A DNA stretch of 64,000 nucleotides from Enterobacter chengduensis (GCF_001984825.2 NZ_CP043318.1:2604001-2668000), one strand, 5' to 3'. Numbered from the stretch's first letter, positions 9,644-20,538 are shown. Numbers and translations: made by a program. Notes: generated by a model not told the origin, from the letters alone.

Positions 9644-11668
9644 TTAGCCTTTTGCGTTGTTCAGGGTGGTGACCAGGGCGTGCGTGTCCAGCAGCGGCGA
9701 GAGGATCTCCCCCTCAGGCAGGCCGGGGCCATACACGGCGTTAAACGGAATGGCGTAGCGGTTTCGCTTCGCCAGAAAATCCGCGATAAACGCGGACGGC
9801 TGGCTCCAGTCTCCGCGCAGGGCCACCACGTCCGGCTGGCGCAGCGCGGCAATGACGTCAGGCTGGTTCAGGACCCGGTGCTCGTTAACTTTGCAGGTCA
9901 CGCACCAGTCCGCCGAAATGTCCACAAACACCCGTTTCCCCTGCGCCAGCGCGCTTTCGATAGCCTCTTCACTGAGCGGCTGCCACGGGATGGTCTGCGC
10001 AACGTTTTGTGCCGGAGCGTCCGGCGGCGCGTTTAGCAGCCCGCGCGCCTGATACCCGCCGAACGCCGGCAGCACGATGACCACGACCCAAAACAGCGGT
10101 GAAGATTTTGGCCCCTTCAGCGCGAACAGCACGAGCGCGACGGCCGTCAGCACCAGCATCACGATCTGGCTAACCGCCTCGCCCAGATGCCCGCTCAGAA
10201 GTGTCGCCAGCCAGAGGCTGGAGGCCAGCATCATCAGGCCCAGAATGACCTTGAGCGTGTTCATCCAGCGGCCGGGCTTCGGCAGCAGCATGGCCGTTTT
10301 CGGCACCAGGGCAACGAACAGCCACGGCAGGCTCATGCCCACGCCGAGCATCAGGAAGATCAGCCACAGGGCGTGCAGCGGCGCGCCAAGCGCAAAGGCG
10401 ACCGCGGTACCGAGGAACGGCGCGGAGCACGGCGTCGCCAGCAGCGTGGCGAACACCCCTTCGCAGAAGCTGCCGCCAAGCCCCCTGCCGCCTGCGGTTG
10501 CCAGCCGTCCTGAGGCGGCAGAAGGCAGCAGCACCTCAAACGCGCCAAACAGGTTCAGCGCAAACAGGAAGGTGACGGCGACCATCAGGCCGATAAACCA
10601 CGGGTTCTGAAACTGAATGCCCCACCCCAGCGACGCCCCGGTCAGCTTAAGCGCGGTCACCATCCCCGCCAGCAGCATAAAGGAGGTGAGGATCCCTGCG
10701 CTGGTGGCGAGGAAGCGCAGCCTGATCGCCCGCCTGTCCGATCCCGCCTGCAGGATGCTGTTAAGCTTCATGCCCATCACCGGCAGCACGCAGGGCATCA
10801 GGTTGAGGATCAGCCCGCCCAGCAGGGCAAAGAGCACCATTTTTCCCGTCCCGTCGGGCGCGTAAGGCTCGGCGGGCGCAGCGCCAACGGTCATGGTGGT
10901 TTGCTGCGCGTGACCGCCGCTGGTCAGCACAAACGACAGCCTCTTGCCTTCCAGCGACGCGGGTTTATCACCCCATTCATCGGTCACGGGTACCGTAACC
11001 CGAAGCGCATTGCCGTCGTGCGTAATAACCGGCTCGCCGGGCAGAATGTCGCCCTCCAGCGGGTCAAAGTAGATCCCCGGATTATCCCATTTCCCGTCCG
11101 TCGTGCCGGTAATGACCAGCTTGTCGCCTGAAAGCCAGGCGGAGAGATCCTTGGATACGCCGGACGTGCCCGGAATGGCGCGCATTGCTTGCTCGAAGCT
11201 GCTGCGGAAACCCTCATCCACGGGCTGGGTAAAATCGAGATGCAGCGGGTAGTCCGTCAGCAGGCAGACGTTGCTGCACGTAGAGAGCGTGAGCGTTGCG
11301 TCGAGCGCGTCGCCCTTCACGCCGTCGAGCGTAATGGGGATCGTGACCTTGTCGTGATAGCCCTGGGTCGTCATGCCGGAGATATCAAAGCGCGACGGTA
11401 CCGGCCAGGACCAGCTATCCGTTACGCCCTCCGGCCAGCGGATTGTCGGCGCAACCCCGCCCTCGCCGGGCGATCGCCAGTAGGTTTTCCAGCCGGGCTT
11501 GAGCTCAACGGTGAGCAGGCCTTTAACGTGCGTTTGTTCCCTCTCCGCCTGAAAGCGGATGCGGGCGTGATCGTTTTGTGGGGAGATCAGCCAGCCGGTG
11601 TCTGCCGCATGGACAATGCCGATGCAGGACAGCCACAGGAAGACGAATCCCCTGAAGAGGTTAACCAT
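9644..11668 (-). CDS. scsB: ScsB, DsbD-family membrane electron-transfer protein
   Basis: 674 residues. Signal peptide; periplasmic N-terminal region with Cys131/Cys135 (STCSNVC); a polytopic core with the two conserved membrane cysteines (NLMPCVLPV and ATPCSAPFL); C-terminal periplasmic thioredoxin-like domain with CVTC at 589-592. All three redox pairs of a DsbD relay are therefore present. ScsB moves electrons from cytoplasmic thioredoxin to periplasmic partners, here most likely ScsC and DsbG. A GGAG ribosome site precedes the ATG. It lies 48 bases after the ScsA-like gene. Confidence 0.9.
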   Translation of the reverse strand: MVNLFRGFVFLWLSCIGIVHAADTGWLISPQNDHARIRFQAEREQTHVKGLLTVELKPGWKTYWRSPGEGGVAPTIRWPEGVTDSWSWPVPSRFDISGMTTQGYHDKVTIPITLDGVKGDALDATLTLSTCSNVCLLTDYPLHLDFTQPVDEGFRSSFEQAMRAIPGTSGVSKDLSAWLSGDKLVITGTTDGKWDNPGIYFDPLEGDILPGEPVITHDGNALRVTVPVTDEWGDKPASLEGKRLSFVLTSGGHAQQTTMTVGAAPAEPYAPDGTGKMVLFALLGGLILNLMPCVLPVMGMKLNSILQAGSDRRAIRLRFLATSAGILTSFMLLAGMVTALKLTGASLGWGIQFQNPWFIGLMVAVTFLFALNLFGAFEVLLPSAASGRLATAGGRGLGGSFCEGVFATLLATPCSAPFLGTAVAFALGAPLHALWLIFLMLGVGMSLPWLFVALVPKTAMLLPKPGRWMNTLKVILGLMMLASSLWLATLLSGHLGEAVSQIVMLVLTAVALVLFALKGPKSSPLFWVVVIVLPAFGGYQARGLLNAPPDAPAQNVAQTIPWQPLSEEAIESALAQGKRVFVDISADWCVTCKVNEHRVLNQPDVIAALRQPDVVALRGDWSQPSAFIADFLAKRNRYAIPFNAVYGPGLPEGEILSPLLDTHALVTTLNNAKG

Positions 11669-11716
11669 GTTTTACTCCGTGAACAGTGAAAAATTATCGC
11701 GTGGTGACGATGTTTT

Positions 11717-12085
11717 TCATTCACGGAAGACGCAGTTTTTAAGGTGTATTCGGGGAGGCGGAGCCTGAACGGGCTGTTCCACGGACGCAAATGCCCGCCC
11801 TTGCGTAAACAGCTGTAGCAGCGCGAAGAAGATAATAATGGCCGGCAGCGCGCCGTCGAAGAACAGCGGCTGCGCGCAAAGCAGCGAGTGTGCGCCTAGC
11901 TGACAGGGCGATGGCCCGGACTGCTCGGTGCTGCTTTGCGACGGGGCATCTGCAATCAGGGACGTCTGCGTCTCCAGGCCCTGTAAAAAATGGTTGAGCA
12001 TCACCGCGCGCTGCACGAGGCAAAGCGCCATCGCGAGACAGGTGACGATCAAAAGCCATTTTCCGAGGAGCTGACGGTTGCGCAT
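11717..12085 (-). CDS. ScsA-like small membrane protein linked to copper tolerance
   Basis: About 122 residues: an N-terminal transmembrane helix (LLGKWLLIVTCLAMALCLV), a periplasmic segment with two cysteines (PSPCQLGAHSLLCAQ), a second hydrophobic helix and a C-terminal end HLKNCVFRE. This resembles the small 'copper resistance' proteins encoded first in scs operons. The frame can start at a TTG at 12103, but a TATGAT -10 at 12113-12118 would make that nearly leaderless, so I prefer the ATG at 12085. Position ahead of scsB supports ScsA; sequence identity is by impression only. Confidence 0.6.
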   Translation of the reverse strand: MRNRQLLGKWLLIVTCLAMALCLVQRAVMLNHFLQGLETQTSLIADAPSQSSTEQSGPSPCQLGAHSLLCAQPLFFDGALPAIIIFFALLQLFTQGRAFASVEQPVQAPPPRIHLKNCVFRE

Positions 12086-12112
12086 AACATTCCAGAGTGA
12101 CAAGACGCCCCG

Positions 12113-12140
12113 ATCATAAACGATAGTGATGAATCTACAA
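12113..12140 (-). promoter_or_regulatory. Candidate promoter for the scs-dsbG operon
   Basis: On the minus strand TATGAT (12118-12113) is a good -10, with a weak -35 (TTGTAG, 12140-12135) 16 bases upstream. It lies in the 87-base gap between the sigma-factor gene and the ScsA-like gene, so scs may be transcribed separately. Confidence 0.4.
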
Positions 12141-12172
12141 GTGCCGGAAGTGTAAGGTTTTGTCTGCCGCCG

Positions 12173-12742
12173 CTATTCGCCCGTCAGCGCGTCATAAACG
12201 TCCCGCAGGCGCGTGCGCAGAAACAGCACCGCCTTGTGCTTGCGGGATAACAGCGCCTGCTCGCTGGCGCCGGTCTCCTCTGCCAGCATTTTGATGCTGT
12301 AGCCGTGAAGCTCGGTCTTTTCAAACGCCTCGCGCTGCGGCTGAGGAAGTTCAGATAGCGCCTGACCCAGCTCTTCCCACAGCAGCGTTTTGAGGTACTC
12401 CTCTTCCGGCGTGTGCGGGACGCCGAACAGGGTTTCGGCCAGCTCGTCCTCAGGGAAACCGTCATCATCTTCGCCCGTAAAATAGCCGGAAAGCGACACC
12501 TCGCGCTTTTTACGCGCCCGGTCGGTCATCTCGTTACGCGCCGCGCGGAACAGCCAGGCGGCGACGTTTTCGACCGGCTGCTCCACCTTCATCAGCTGAT
12601 ACGTCACTTCCTGCAAAATGTCGTCGGCGTCATCGCGGACGGGCGTCCGCCCGCGAATGAAGGCCTTCAGCCGGGCGCGGCAGGCGTTGAGCGCCGACAT
12701 CAACAGGGATCCGCCCGCCTCCCCGGCTTTCATTTCGCTCAC
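12173..12742 (-). CDS. ECF-type RNA polymerase sigma factor
   Basis: 189 residues. Region 2 is seen in DDADDILQEVTYQLMK and VAAWLFRAARNEMTDRAR (about 37-80), region 4 in LPQPQREAFEKTELHGYSI plus a helix-turn-helix MLAEETGASEQALLSRKHKA (about 130-175). The lack of region 3 and the length fit extracytoplasmic-function sigma factors. Its ATG overlaps the stop of the upstream His-rich membrane protein, the usual arrangement of a sigma factor with its membrane anti-sigma or sensor, but that protein has no recognisable anti-sigma domain. The regulon is unknown; the adjacent scs operon is a candidate (inference). Confidence 0.82.
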   Translation of the reverse strand: MSEMKAGEAGGSLLMSALNACRARLKAFIRGRTPVRDDADDILQEVTYQLMKVEQPVENVAAWLFRAARNEMTDRARKKREVSLSGYFTGEDDDGFPEDELAETLFGVPHTPEEEYLKTLLWEELGQALSELPQPQREAFEKTELHGYSIKMLAEETGASEQALLSRKHKAVLFLRTRLRDVYDALTGE

Positions 12743-13158
12743 TCTGCGTCCGGCGCTTTTGGCGTGGCGTCATCGCGCTTGTCGTCGCGATGTCCGTGCC
12801 AGCCGCAGTGCCCGCGACCGTGGCGGCCAAAGCCTTCGCGGCGCTGCTGAATAAACGCCTCGCGCTGCTCGGGCGTCATGTTCATCCAGCGCTCGTGCAT
12901 ACGGCGGTGCGCGCCAAACATGCCCGGGCGGAACCCCAGCCCGCCAAACAGAATGCGGCTCAGCACCAGAATGCCCAGCGCCTGCCAGAATCCGATGGCC
13001 TTAACGCCGAGGATCGCCGGGAGCAAGGCGTTCCACAGGGACATCACCAGCAGGCCGAGCACGATGAAAATCACCGCGCCGATGACTAAGCCCTTGCCCA
13101 TACGGTGGCGACCGAATCCGCGCCCGTGACCTCTGCCGTGCATTTCAAAATCTCTCAT
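12739..13158 (-). CDS. His/Arg-rich small membrane protein, possible metal sensor/anti-sigma
   Basis: 139 residues. The N-terminus is rich in His, Gly and Arg (HGRGHGRGFGRHR), followed by two hydrophobic helices (about 22-45 and 55-75), then MTPEQREAFIQQRREGF, which recalls the LTxxQ motif of Spy/CpxP/CnrX-type periplasmic proteins, and a second His-rich stretch (GRHGRGHCGWHGHR). The histidines suggest metal binding. It overlaps the sigma-factor gene, so it may hold or sense for it. I do not recognise a named family, and the function is inference. Confidence 0.6.
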   Translation of the reverse strand: MRDFEMHGRGHGRGFGRHRMGKGLVIGAVIFIVLGLLVMSLWNALLPAILGVKAIGFWQALGILVLSRILFGGLGFRPGMFGAHRRMHERWMNMTPEQREAFIQQRREGFGRHGRGHCGWHGHRDDKRDDATPKAPDAE

Positions 13159-13162
13159 GGTG

Positions 13163-13176
13163 TTTACCTCGTTTAC
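13163..13176 (-). promoter_or_regulatory. CpxR-like direct repeat upstream of the sigma operon
   Basis: On the minus strand GTAAA-N4-GTAAA lies immediately before the start codon at 13158, overlapping the ribosome-binding region. The CpxR consensus is GTAAA with a spacer of about five. The position is unusual for activation, so it may be chance or a repressing site. Confidence 0.25.
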
Positions 13177-13314
13177 CGTAACTGATTATGGCTTGTGATG
13201 AGGTAGACGGATGAGGAAGGGAAATATTGCTGGGGTGAATGAAATAATTTTTCTGGCTTCGCCATCGCGGCTATTTCCCGGCGGCGCTAACGCTTGCACG
13301 GGCCTGCACGTTTC

Positions 13315-13346
13315 GTAGGCCGGGTCAGCGTCAGCGCCACCCGGCA
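13315..13346. repeat. REP-type palindromic element
   Basis: GTAGGCCGGGT followed by a mirrored ACCCGGC arm, a typical enterobacterial repetitive extragenic palindrome, between the sigma operon promoter region and the end of the chemoreceptor gene. The rest of the roughly 200-base gap shows no gene. Confidence 0.75.
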
Positions 13347-13356
13347 TGTCAAAGGC

Positions 13357-14907
13357 TTACGCCTGCATCGGCAACCTAAAACTCGAAATACTCCGCGAAA
13401 GCTGCTGCGCCTGCTCTTCCAGCGAGGCCGCTGCCGCAGCGGACTGCTGCACCAGCGCGGCGTTCTGCTGGGTTACGCCGTCCATCTCGGTCACCGCCTG
13501 GCCGACCTGGCTTATCCCGCGGCTCTGCTCTTCCGAAGCCACGGAGATCTGCTCCATCAGCGTATTCACTTTGTTCACCGACAAAATAATCGAGTCAATC
13601 ACCTCGCCCGAGCGGCTCACCAGCTCCGCACCGTTTTTCACGCTGGAGACCGACTGCGCGATCAGGCTTTCGATGTCTTTGGCCGCCACCGCGCTTTTCT
13701 GCGCCAGGGTGCGCACTTCGCTGGCCACGACCGCAAAGCCGCGCCCCTGCGTGCCGGCTCGCGCCGCTTCAACCGCGGCGTTCAGCGCCAGGATATTGGT
13801 CTGGAAGGCGATGCTGTTGATCACGCTGGTAATGTCTTCAATGCGCTTCGAGTTCGCCGCGATGGTATTCATCGTGTCGATCACCTCGCGGGTCACCGCT
13901 TCGCCGGTATGGGCATTGTTCACCGCGTCCTGGACCAGCTTTCCGGCCTGATACACGTTGTCGGTATTGTTCGCCACCGTCGCGCTCAGCTCTTCCATGC
14001 TGGCCGCCGTCTGGGTTAAGGCGGACGCCTGCTGCTCGGTGCGTGACGCCAGGTCGATATTGCCGGAGGCAATCTCCTGGGCCGCGTGCGTCACGGTGTG
14101 GCTCGCATCGCGCACCTGGGCGATGGTCGCCAGCAGCGCCTGACGCATCTGCTCCATCGAGCCCATCAGTTGGTCGATTTCGTTATGTACACTTCCCTTC
14201 ACCGGCACCGGAACGTCCAGCTTGCCTGCCGCAATCTGGCTACAGTGCTCGCGCGCCAGGTTGACCGGCGCGAAGACGAAGCGCTTCATGAAGATGCTGA
14301 CGGCAACAATCACCAGCACAAACAGGCTGGCGATAGCGGCAATGATCGCCAGGCCAGAGACGAAATTACTGCGCGCGTCCTCGTTCAGGCTTTTAGCGTA
14401 TTTCTGGTGGACGGAAAGGACCTGGTCGAGAACGATTTCGTACTGGCGGTCGAGGCGGGAAACTTCCGGGATCAGCGCGTTAAATTTGGCAACATCGTGC
14501 GCCTCGGCGGCGTCGATGAGCGGCGCCAGCCCCTGGTTGCGGTAGTTTTGCCAGGCGTCCTGATAGGCGCTTACCAGCGGCGCTTCATCCGATAGACGCG
14601 GCGACGCCATAAAGGCCGCAAAGGCGCGATCCGCTTTGGTCAGGGCCTCTTTCACTGCAGATAGCTTTGCAGACTCGTCGGCAGTATTGCCCGCTTCCAC
14701 CATCTTCACATACTCCATCACCCTAACGCGCAGCGTACGGCTGTGGTTGATGGGGTCGATAATGGACAGCACGACCTGAATCTCTTTGTTAACGTTATCC
14801 AGCGAATTATTACTTTTAATGATGAGGCCAACGCTGGTAACGGTGCTGACGACAAAGAAGAAAAGCAGCGAGAACAGGACAATCAGTGACGACTTTTTCA
14901 ACGACAT
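13357..14907 (-). CDS. Methyl-accepting chemotaxis protein
   Basis: About 516 residues from the ATG at 14907 (GAGG nine bases upstream; a TTG five codons earlier is the alternative). Transmembrane helices near residues 5-27 and 185-207 flank a four-helix Tar-type periplasmic ligand domain; a HAMP domain and the MCP signalling hairpin follow, with the conserved tip [20 protein letters not shown]. The C-terminus ends RLPMQA and lacks the NWETF tether for CheR/CheB, so adaptation would rely on other receptors. Ligand unknown. Monocistronic. Confidence 0.9.
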   Translation of the reverse strand: MSLKKSSLIVLFSLLFFFVVSTVTSVGLIIKSNNSLDNVNKEIQVVLSIIDPINHSRTLRVRVMEYVKMVEAGNTADESAKLSAVKEALTKADRAFAAFMASPRLSDEAPLVSAYQDAWQNYRNQGLAPLIDAAEAHDVAKFNALIPEVSRLDRQYEIVLDQVLSVHQKYAKSLNEDARSNFVSGLAIIAAIASLFVLVIVAVSIFMKRFVFAPVNLAREHCSQIAAGKLDVPVPVKGSVHNEIDQLMGSMEQMRQALLATIAQVRDASHTVTHAAQEIASGNIDLASRTEQQASALTQTAASMEELSATVANNTDNVYQAGKLVQDAVNNAHTGEAVTREVIDTMNTIAANSKRIEDITSVINSIAFQTNILALNAAVEAARAGTQGRGFAVVASEVRTLAQKSAVAAKDIESLIAQSVSSVKNGAELVSRSGEVIDSIILSVNKVNTLMEQISVASEEQSRGISQVGQAVTEMDGVTQQNAALVQQSAAAAASLEEQAQQLSRSISSFRLPMQA

Positions 14908-14996
14908 AAACCAATACCTCAAGGAGAATTATTCCTTATGGTTATCGGCCATTCCAAAACTTAAATTAATTAAAGTTATTGAAGTATCAGGTCGGG

Positions 14997-16013
14997 CTAT
15001 TTCGCTGACTTATAGCGTCGCTGCAGGGTAGCATCCAGCTTCCGTTGCAGCGGTTCCGGGGTCTCGCCCTCGATCAGTTTGCCAATCAAATCAAAGCAGT
15101 GCCACGCCAGCTGGCGGTTATCCTGGCGGATGGTATCCACCGGGATCGTCAGCGAATCGTAGAGATAGTGATCGTCAAAGCTGGCTAACCTGATATCGCT
15201 TTGCAGCAGGTTATGCTGGCCCATATAGCGCAGCACCCCTTCCAGCAGCCCGCAGGCGGCGGTGAACAGCGCTTTCGGTGGACGCCCCAGGCGGGCGCAG
15301 AGCTCGGCGAACATCTCGTACCCGGAACTTGGGTGATAGTTGCCGTGAATGATCCACTCCGGGCGCAGCGCTACTCCAGCCTCACGCAAACCTTGCTTAA
15401 ACCCGTCCAGACGGTCGCGCGTCGGAGAAAGGCGCGGCTGGCCGCCCAGAAAATAGAATTCATCCGGATGCTGGCGCGCAATGTCCGCCACCAGCTCCTT
15501 CGTTGGCGTAATGGAGTCGGTGATCACCAGCGGCAGCGCGCTGTCGTTCATATGGCGGTCAAAAAGCACCACGGGGAGCTGCTCGCTGAGCTTAAGGTAG
15601 TCCGCATCATTGAGCATGCTGGAGGCGACAATCAGCCCGTCGACCTGACGCGCCACCATGTTGTTCACCACCACCGTCTCCTGCCCCGGGTTTTCATCGC
15701 TGCAGGAGATCAGCAGCTGAACGCCCGCCTCGCGGCACAGCGTTTCCAGCTCGTGAGAAAAGACGGCGAAGCCGTAGTTGGTGATCTCCGGCACCACCAG
15801 GCCAACGGTGTGGCTGCGGTTATCGCGCAGCGACCGGGCGTGAATGCTGGGCTGATAGTGATGCTCTTTGGCGATCGCCAGCACGCGCTCGCGCGTCTCT
15901 TCCGCCACGCGAAGCTCTTTGCTGCGCCCGTTCAGGACCAGGCTGGCGGTGGCTTTTGATACCCCCGCCAGCTCCGCGATGTCTTTAATGGTGACGCGTT
16001 TTGTTTTTCTCAC
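14997..16013 (-). CDS. scrR: ScrR sucrose operon repressor (LacI family)
   Basis: 338 residues, GTG start. N-terminal LacI helix-turn-helix ([23 protein letters not shown]) and a periplasmic-binding-protein-like effector domain ([33 protein letters not shown]) as in ScrR of enteric sucrose regulons. Known ScrR responds to fructose or fructose-1-phosphate and represses scrK and scrYAB. It lies 28 bases downstream of scrB and is probably co-transcribed, giving autoregulation. Matching operators are visible near 20445, 20505 and 21490. Confidence 0.94.
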   Translation of the reverse strand: MRKTKRVTIKDIAELAGVSKATASLVLNGRSKELRVAEETRERVLAIAKEHHYQPSIHARSLRDNRSHTVGLVVPEITNYGFAVFSHELETLCREAGVQLLISCSDENPGQETVVVNNMVARQVDGLIVASSMLNDADYLKLSEQLPVVLFDRHMNDSALPLVITDSITPTKELVADIARQHPDEFYFLGGQPRLSPTRDRLDGFKQGLREAGVALRPEWIIHGNYHPSSGYEMFAELCARLGRPPKALFTAACGLLEGVLRYMGQHNLLQSDIRLASFDDHYLYDSLTIPVDTIRQDNRQLAWHCFDLIGKLIEGETPEPLQRKLDATLQRRYKSAK

Positions 16014-16041
16014 AACGACTTAGATCCGGCTGCCAAAACCC

Positions 16042-17448
16042 TCATTCTATCATGCAGGCGCGCAGCGACCAGTAGCGTAATGTGATATCGGACGCACCTT
16101 CGAATCGCACCCGGGCCGGATGGTCAGGAAAATAGCGGCTGCTCATCACCCCTTCGCCGTGGTTAATGAAAATTTCGACGCTGGAGCGGTCGCACAGCAC
16201 GCGCAAGTGGCGAACGTCGCCCTGCCAGTAGCGGGTCAGCGTTTCACCGTTTTTCAGGCTTGCGCGTTCCAGGCGTATACCCTGCTCATCGAGCGTGAGG
16301 CGCAGCGCGCCGGCAAAATCGACGCTCACCTGCGATGCGCTGAGCTCAAACTCCAGGCGCGTCGCGTCCAGAAGAGGCGCATTGCTGGCGCGTCCCTGCC
16401 AGCCCTGTTCCTCTTCACGCAGCGCCGCCAGCTCGCGCGCCGGGGTCTGCAAGAGCCTGCCGTCGCGATAGCGCAGTTCGCGCGGACAGGTCATCTGGTG
16501 CATCCAGCCGTGCGCCCGGGTTGGCTGAAGCATCTCTTCTCCGTCCGGGACGCCCATCCAGCCGATCAGAATGCGGCGGCTGTCTTCCGCCAGCGTCGTT
16601 TGCGGGGCGTAGAACTCAAAGCCCGCGTCCAGCTCGTGCAGATCTCCGTGATCGAACCGGGCGGTGGAATAGTCAAACGCCCCGCTCATCCAGGTCGCCG
16701 GATAGGTATTGAGATAGCGGTGCGGCTCGCGCGCCAGTCCCTGAGGACAGCAGATCAACACGTGCGTGTCGTCGAGCGCGAACAGGTCCGGACACTCCCA
16801 CATATACCCCGCATCCTTGAGGCCGTTAACCCCGTGGCCGGCGATCTCCCCGCAGGACGTCCAGGCGTGCAAATCGGCTGATGTAAACAGCAGCACCTTG
16901 CCGCGCTTTTGCACATCCTGCGCGCCCAGCACCATGCACCACACGCCGTCGTGCTGCCACACCTTCGGGTCGCGCACGTGACCGGTATAGCCTTCCGGCA
17001 GCGCCAGCACCGGTCCCAGCTTCTTAAAGCTTCCGTCCGGCTGTTCCACGGCCAGGCACTGCCAGGCCGTACGGCTGCCGTCATCGAACTTGACGTTGCC
17101 GGTGTAGCACAGCGTCAGCACGCCCTGGTTGTCCACGGCGCTACCGGAGTAGCAGCCGTTGCGGTCATACTCTGCGTCGGGCATCAGCGCCAGCGGCTCG
17201 TGCCGCCAGTGCACAAGATCCGCAGAGCTCCAGTGCCCCCAGCACTTAAAGCGATGCGCGCAGTCCAGCGGGTTCCACTGATAGAACAGATGGTAGCGAC
17301 CGGCAAACCAGATGAACCCGTTTGGGTCATTCATCAGCCCCGTCACCGGCGCGGCGTGCCACTGCGGATAGTGGCTATCCGCCAGCGCCCGCGGCTGGCC
17401 TTTCATAACGGCCTGCAGGATCGCAGGCCAGCGGGAAGGTAACGTCAT
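16042..17448 (-). CDS. scrB: Sucrose-6-phosphate hydrolase (invertase), GH32
   Basis: 468 residues. GH32 motifs in order: GLMNDPNGF with nucleophile Asp41, HVRDPKVW (transition-state stabiliser Asp) and MWECPDLF (acid/base Glu), then the C-terminal beta-sandwich. It splits sucrose-6-phosphate, made by ScrA, into glucose-6-phosphate and fructose in the cytoplasm. Its ATG overlaps the scrA stop (TAATG), so the two are translationally coupled. Confidence 0.95.
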   Translation of the reverse strand: MTLPSRWPAILQAVMKGQPRALADSHYPQWHAAPVTGLMNDPNGFIWFAGRYHLFYQWNPLDCAHRFKCWGHWSSADLVHWRHEPLALMPDAEYDRNGCYSGSAVDNQGVLTLCYTGNVKFDDGSRTAWQCLAVEQPDGSFKKLGPVLALPEGYTGHVRDPKVWQHDGVWCMVLGAQDVQKRGKVLLFTSADLHAWTSCGEIAGHGVNGLKDAGYMWECPDLFALDDTHVLICCPQGLAREPHRYLNTYPATWMSGAFDYSTARFDHGDLHELDAGFEFYAPQTTLAEDSRRILIGWMGVPDGEEMLQPTRAHGWMHQMTCPRELRYRDGRLLQTPARELAALREEEQGWQGRASNAPLLDATRLEFELSASQVSVDFAGALRLTLDEQGIRLERASLKNGETLTRYWQGDVRHLRVLCDRSSVEIFINHGEGVMSSRYFPDHPARVRFEGASDITLRYWSLRACMIE

Positions 17449-18818
17449 TATTCAGCGTCCGTTTTATATTTCAGCAGCAGCGAGACGGTAAACGCCACGC
17501 CGAAGGCAATCACCATGCCGATAATATAGTTGAGCAGCGAGCTGGCCTGCACGATGGCCATGCCCGGAATGGCGGTCAGCCCGACGGCGGTCATGTAGAC
17601 ATGCACGGAGACCACCCAGGCCCCGCCCACCGCGCCGCCGATCAGCGCGGCGATAAACGGCTTAACGAAGCGCAGGTTGATACCAAAAATGGCCGCTTCG
17701 GTAATGCCCAGCATCGCAGAAAACGCCGACGGCAAGGTAATGGCTTTGATTTTGGCGTCTTTGGTTTTGAACCACACCGCCAGACACGCGCCGCCCTGCG
17801 CCACGTTCGCCATGGCCCAGATCGGCAGCAGGAAGTTCACGCCAATCGAAGGGTTGCCCAGCAGCCCGGCTTCAATCGCGTGGAAGCTGTGGTGAATACC
17901 GGTGATCACAATCACCGAATACAGCCCGCCGAACAGCAGCCCGGCCAGCCAGCCCGCGTGTTCAATTAAGGTGCTCAGGATAAAGGAGATGCCGTCGCCC
18001 AGCGCGCGCCCTGCCGGACCAATAATCAGCAAGGCGATGAAGCCGGAGATCACCACGGTGAGGAACGGCGTCAGGATCAGATCCAGCGCATCCGGAATCG
18101 CGCGGCGCAGGTTTTTCTCCACGATGCTCATAAACCAGACGGCCAGCAGCACCGGAAACACCGTGCCCTGGTAGCCAATCATCGCGACCTCAAGGCCGAA
18201 GAAGTTCATGGTGTGGAAACCGGAGGCTACGCCCCAGGCATTGGTCAGCGCTGGGTGCGTCAGAATGCCGCCCAGCGTCGCGCCCAGATACGGGTTGCCG
18301 CCAAACTCCCGCGCGGCGGTAAAGCCAATCAGAATAGGCAGAATGATAAACGCCGCCGAGCTGCACATGTCCAGCATGATGTAAAGGGCGTTATCCGCAT
18401 TGACCCAGCCGTAGGTTTTCACCATGCCGAGCAGCCCCATTAGAAGGCCGGAGGCGACAATCGCGGGGATGATCGGCACAAAGATGTTGGAGAGCAGACG
18501 GGCAATGCGCTGGAACGGGTTCAGCTTGCGCGCCGCCAGATCCGCAGCCTCCGATTTACTGGATTCGCCGATCCCCGCCGCCTGAATAAACGCGGCGTAA
18601 ACCTTGTTGACCACGCCCGTGCCAAAAATCACCTGCATCTGTCCGGCGTTACGGAAGCAGCCCTTCACGCCGTCAACCTTGCCGATCGCCTGCTGGTCGG
18701 CCAGCGCGTCATCGACCAGCACCAGACGAAGACGCGTTGCGCAGTGCGCCGCGCTGGCGATATTTTCCTTGCCACCGAGCAGCGGAATGAGCTCGCGGGC
18801 GATTTGATTAAAATCCAT
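17448..18818 (-). CDS. scrA: PTS sucrose-specific EIIBC transporter
   Basis: 456 residues from the ATG at 18818 (AGAGG six bases upstream; the frame also has a GTG two codons earlier). The EIIB domain has its phosphorylation Cys26 in SAAHCATRLRL; the EIIC domain follows with about ten membrane segments and the motif ITGIHHSFHAIEAG. No EIIA domain is present, as usual for ScrA, which uses EIIA-Glc. It imports sucrose and phosphorylates it at glucose C6. Confidence 0.95.
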   Translation of the reverse strand: MDFNQIARELIPLLGGKENIASAAHCATRLRLVLVDDALADQQAIGKVDGVKGCFRNAGQMQVIFGTGVVNKVYAAFIQAAGIGESSKSEAADLAARKLNPFQRIARLLSNIFVPIIPAIVASGLLMGLLGMVKTYGWVNADNALYIMLDMCSSAAFIILPILIGFTAAREFGGNPYLGATLGGILTHPALTNAWGVASGFHTMNFFGLEVAMIGYQGTVFPVLLAVWFMSIVEKNLRRAIPDALDLILTPFLTVVISGFIALLIIGPAGRALGDGISFILSTLIEHAGWLAGLLFGGLYSVIVITGIHHSFHAIEAGLLGNPSIGVNFLLPIWAMANVAQGGACLAVWFKTKDAKIKAITLPSAFSAMLGITEAAIFGINLRFVKPFIAALIGGAVGGAWVVSVHVYMTAVGLTAIPGMAIVQASSLLNYIIGMVIAFGVAFTVSLLLKYKTDAE

Positions 18819-18884
18819 AGACACCTCTGCCTGACTTCTTTTTATGATGTGCGAAACGCCCCCGCCAGGCGGGAGCGTGATGGG

Positions 18885-20414
<1,530 letters not shown>

Positions 20415-20444
20415 CTAAAAGAAGTCATTAAACGTGCTAAATTG

Positions 20445-20458
20445 CTAAACCGGTTTAT
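20445..20458. promoter_or_regulatory. ScrR operator upstream of scrY (proximal)
   Basis: CTAAACCGGTTTAT contains the perfect palindrome AAACCGGTTT with the central CG typical of LacI-family operators, 43 bases before the scrY start. It is repeated with variation exactly 60 bases further upstream. Confidence 0.75.
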
Positions 20459-20504
20459 GTTGCTGATACTAAACCTCTCGATTTTGGATCGGCAATCTTT
20501 TTTG

Positions 20505-20518
20505 CTAAACCGTTTTAG
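20505..20518. promoter_or_regulatory. ScrR operator upstream of scrY (distal)
   Basis: CTAAACCGTTTTAG is a near-perfect palindrome (one mismatched pair). Its centre is 60 bases from the proximal operator. Confidence 0.75.
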
Positions 20519-20522
20519 TAAG

Positions 20523-20538
20523 TGTGATCGGGGCGACA
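20523..20538. promoter_or_regulatory. Weak CRP-like site in the scrK-scrY gap
   Basis: TGTGA-N6-CGACA matches one CRP half-site fully and the other at three of five bases. Catabolite control of scr genes is established in other enterics; the call here is tentative. Confidence 0.3.
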
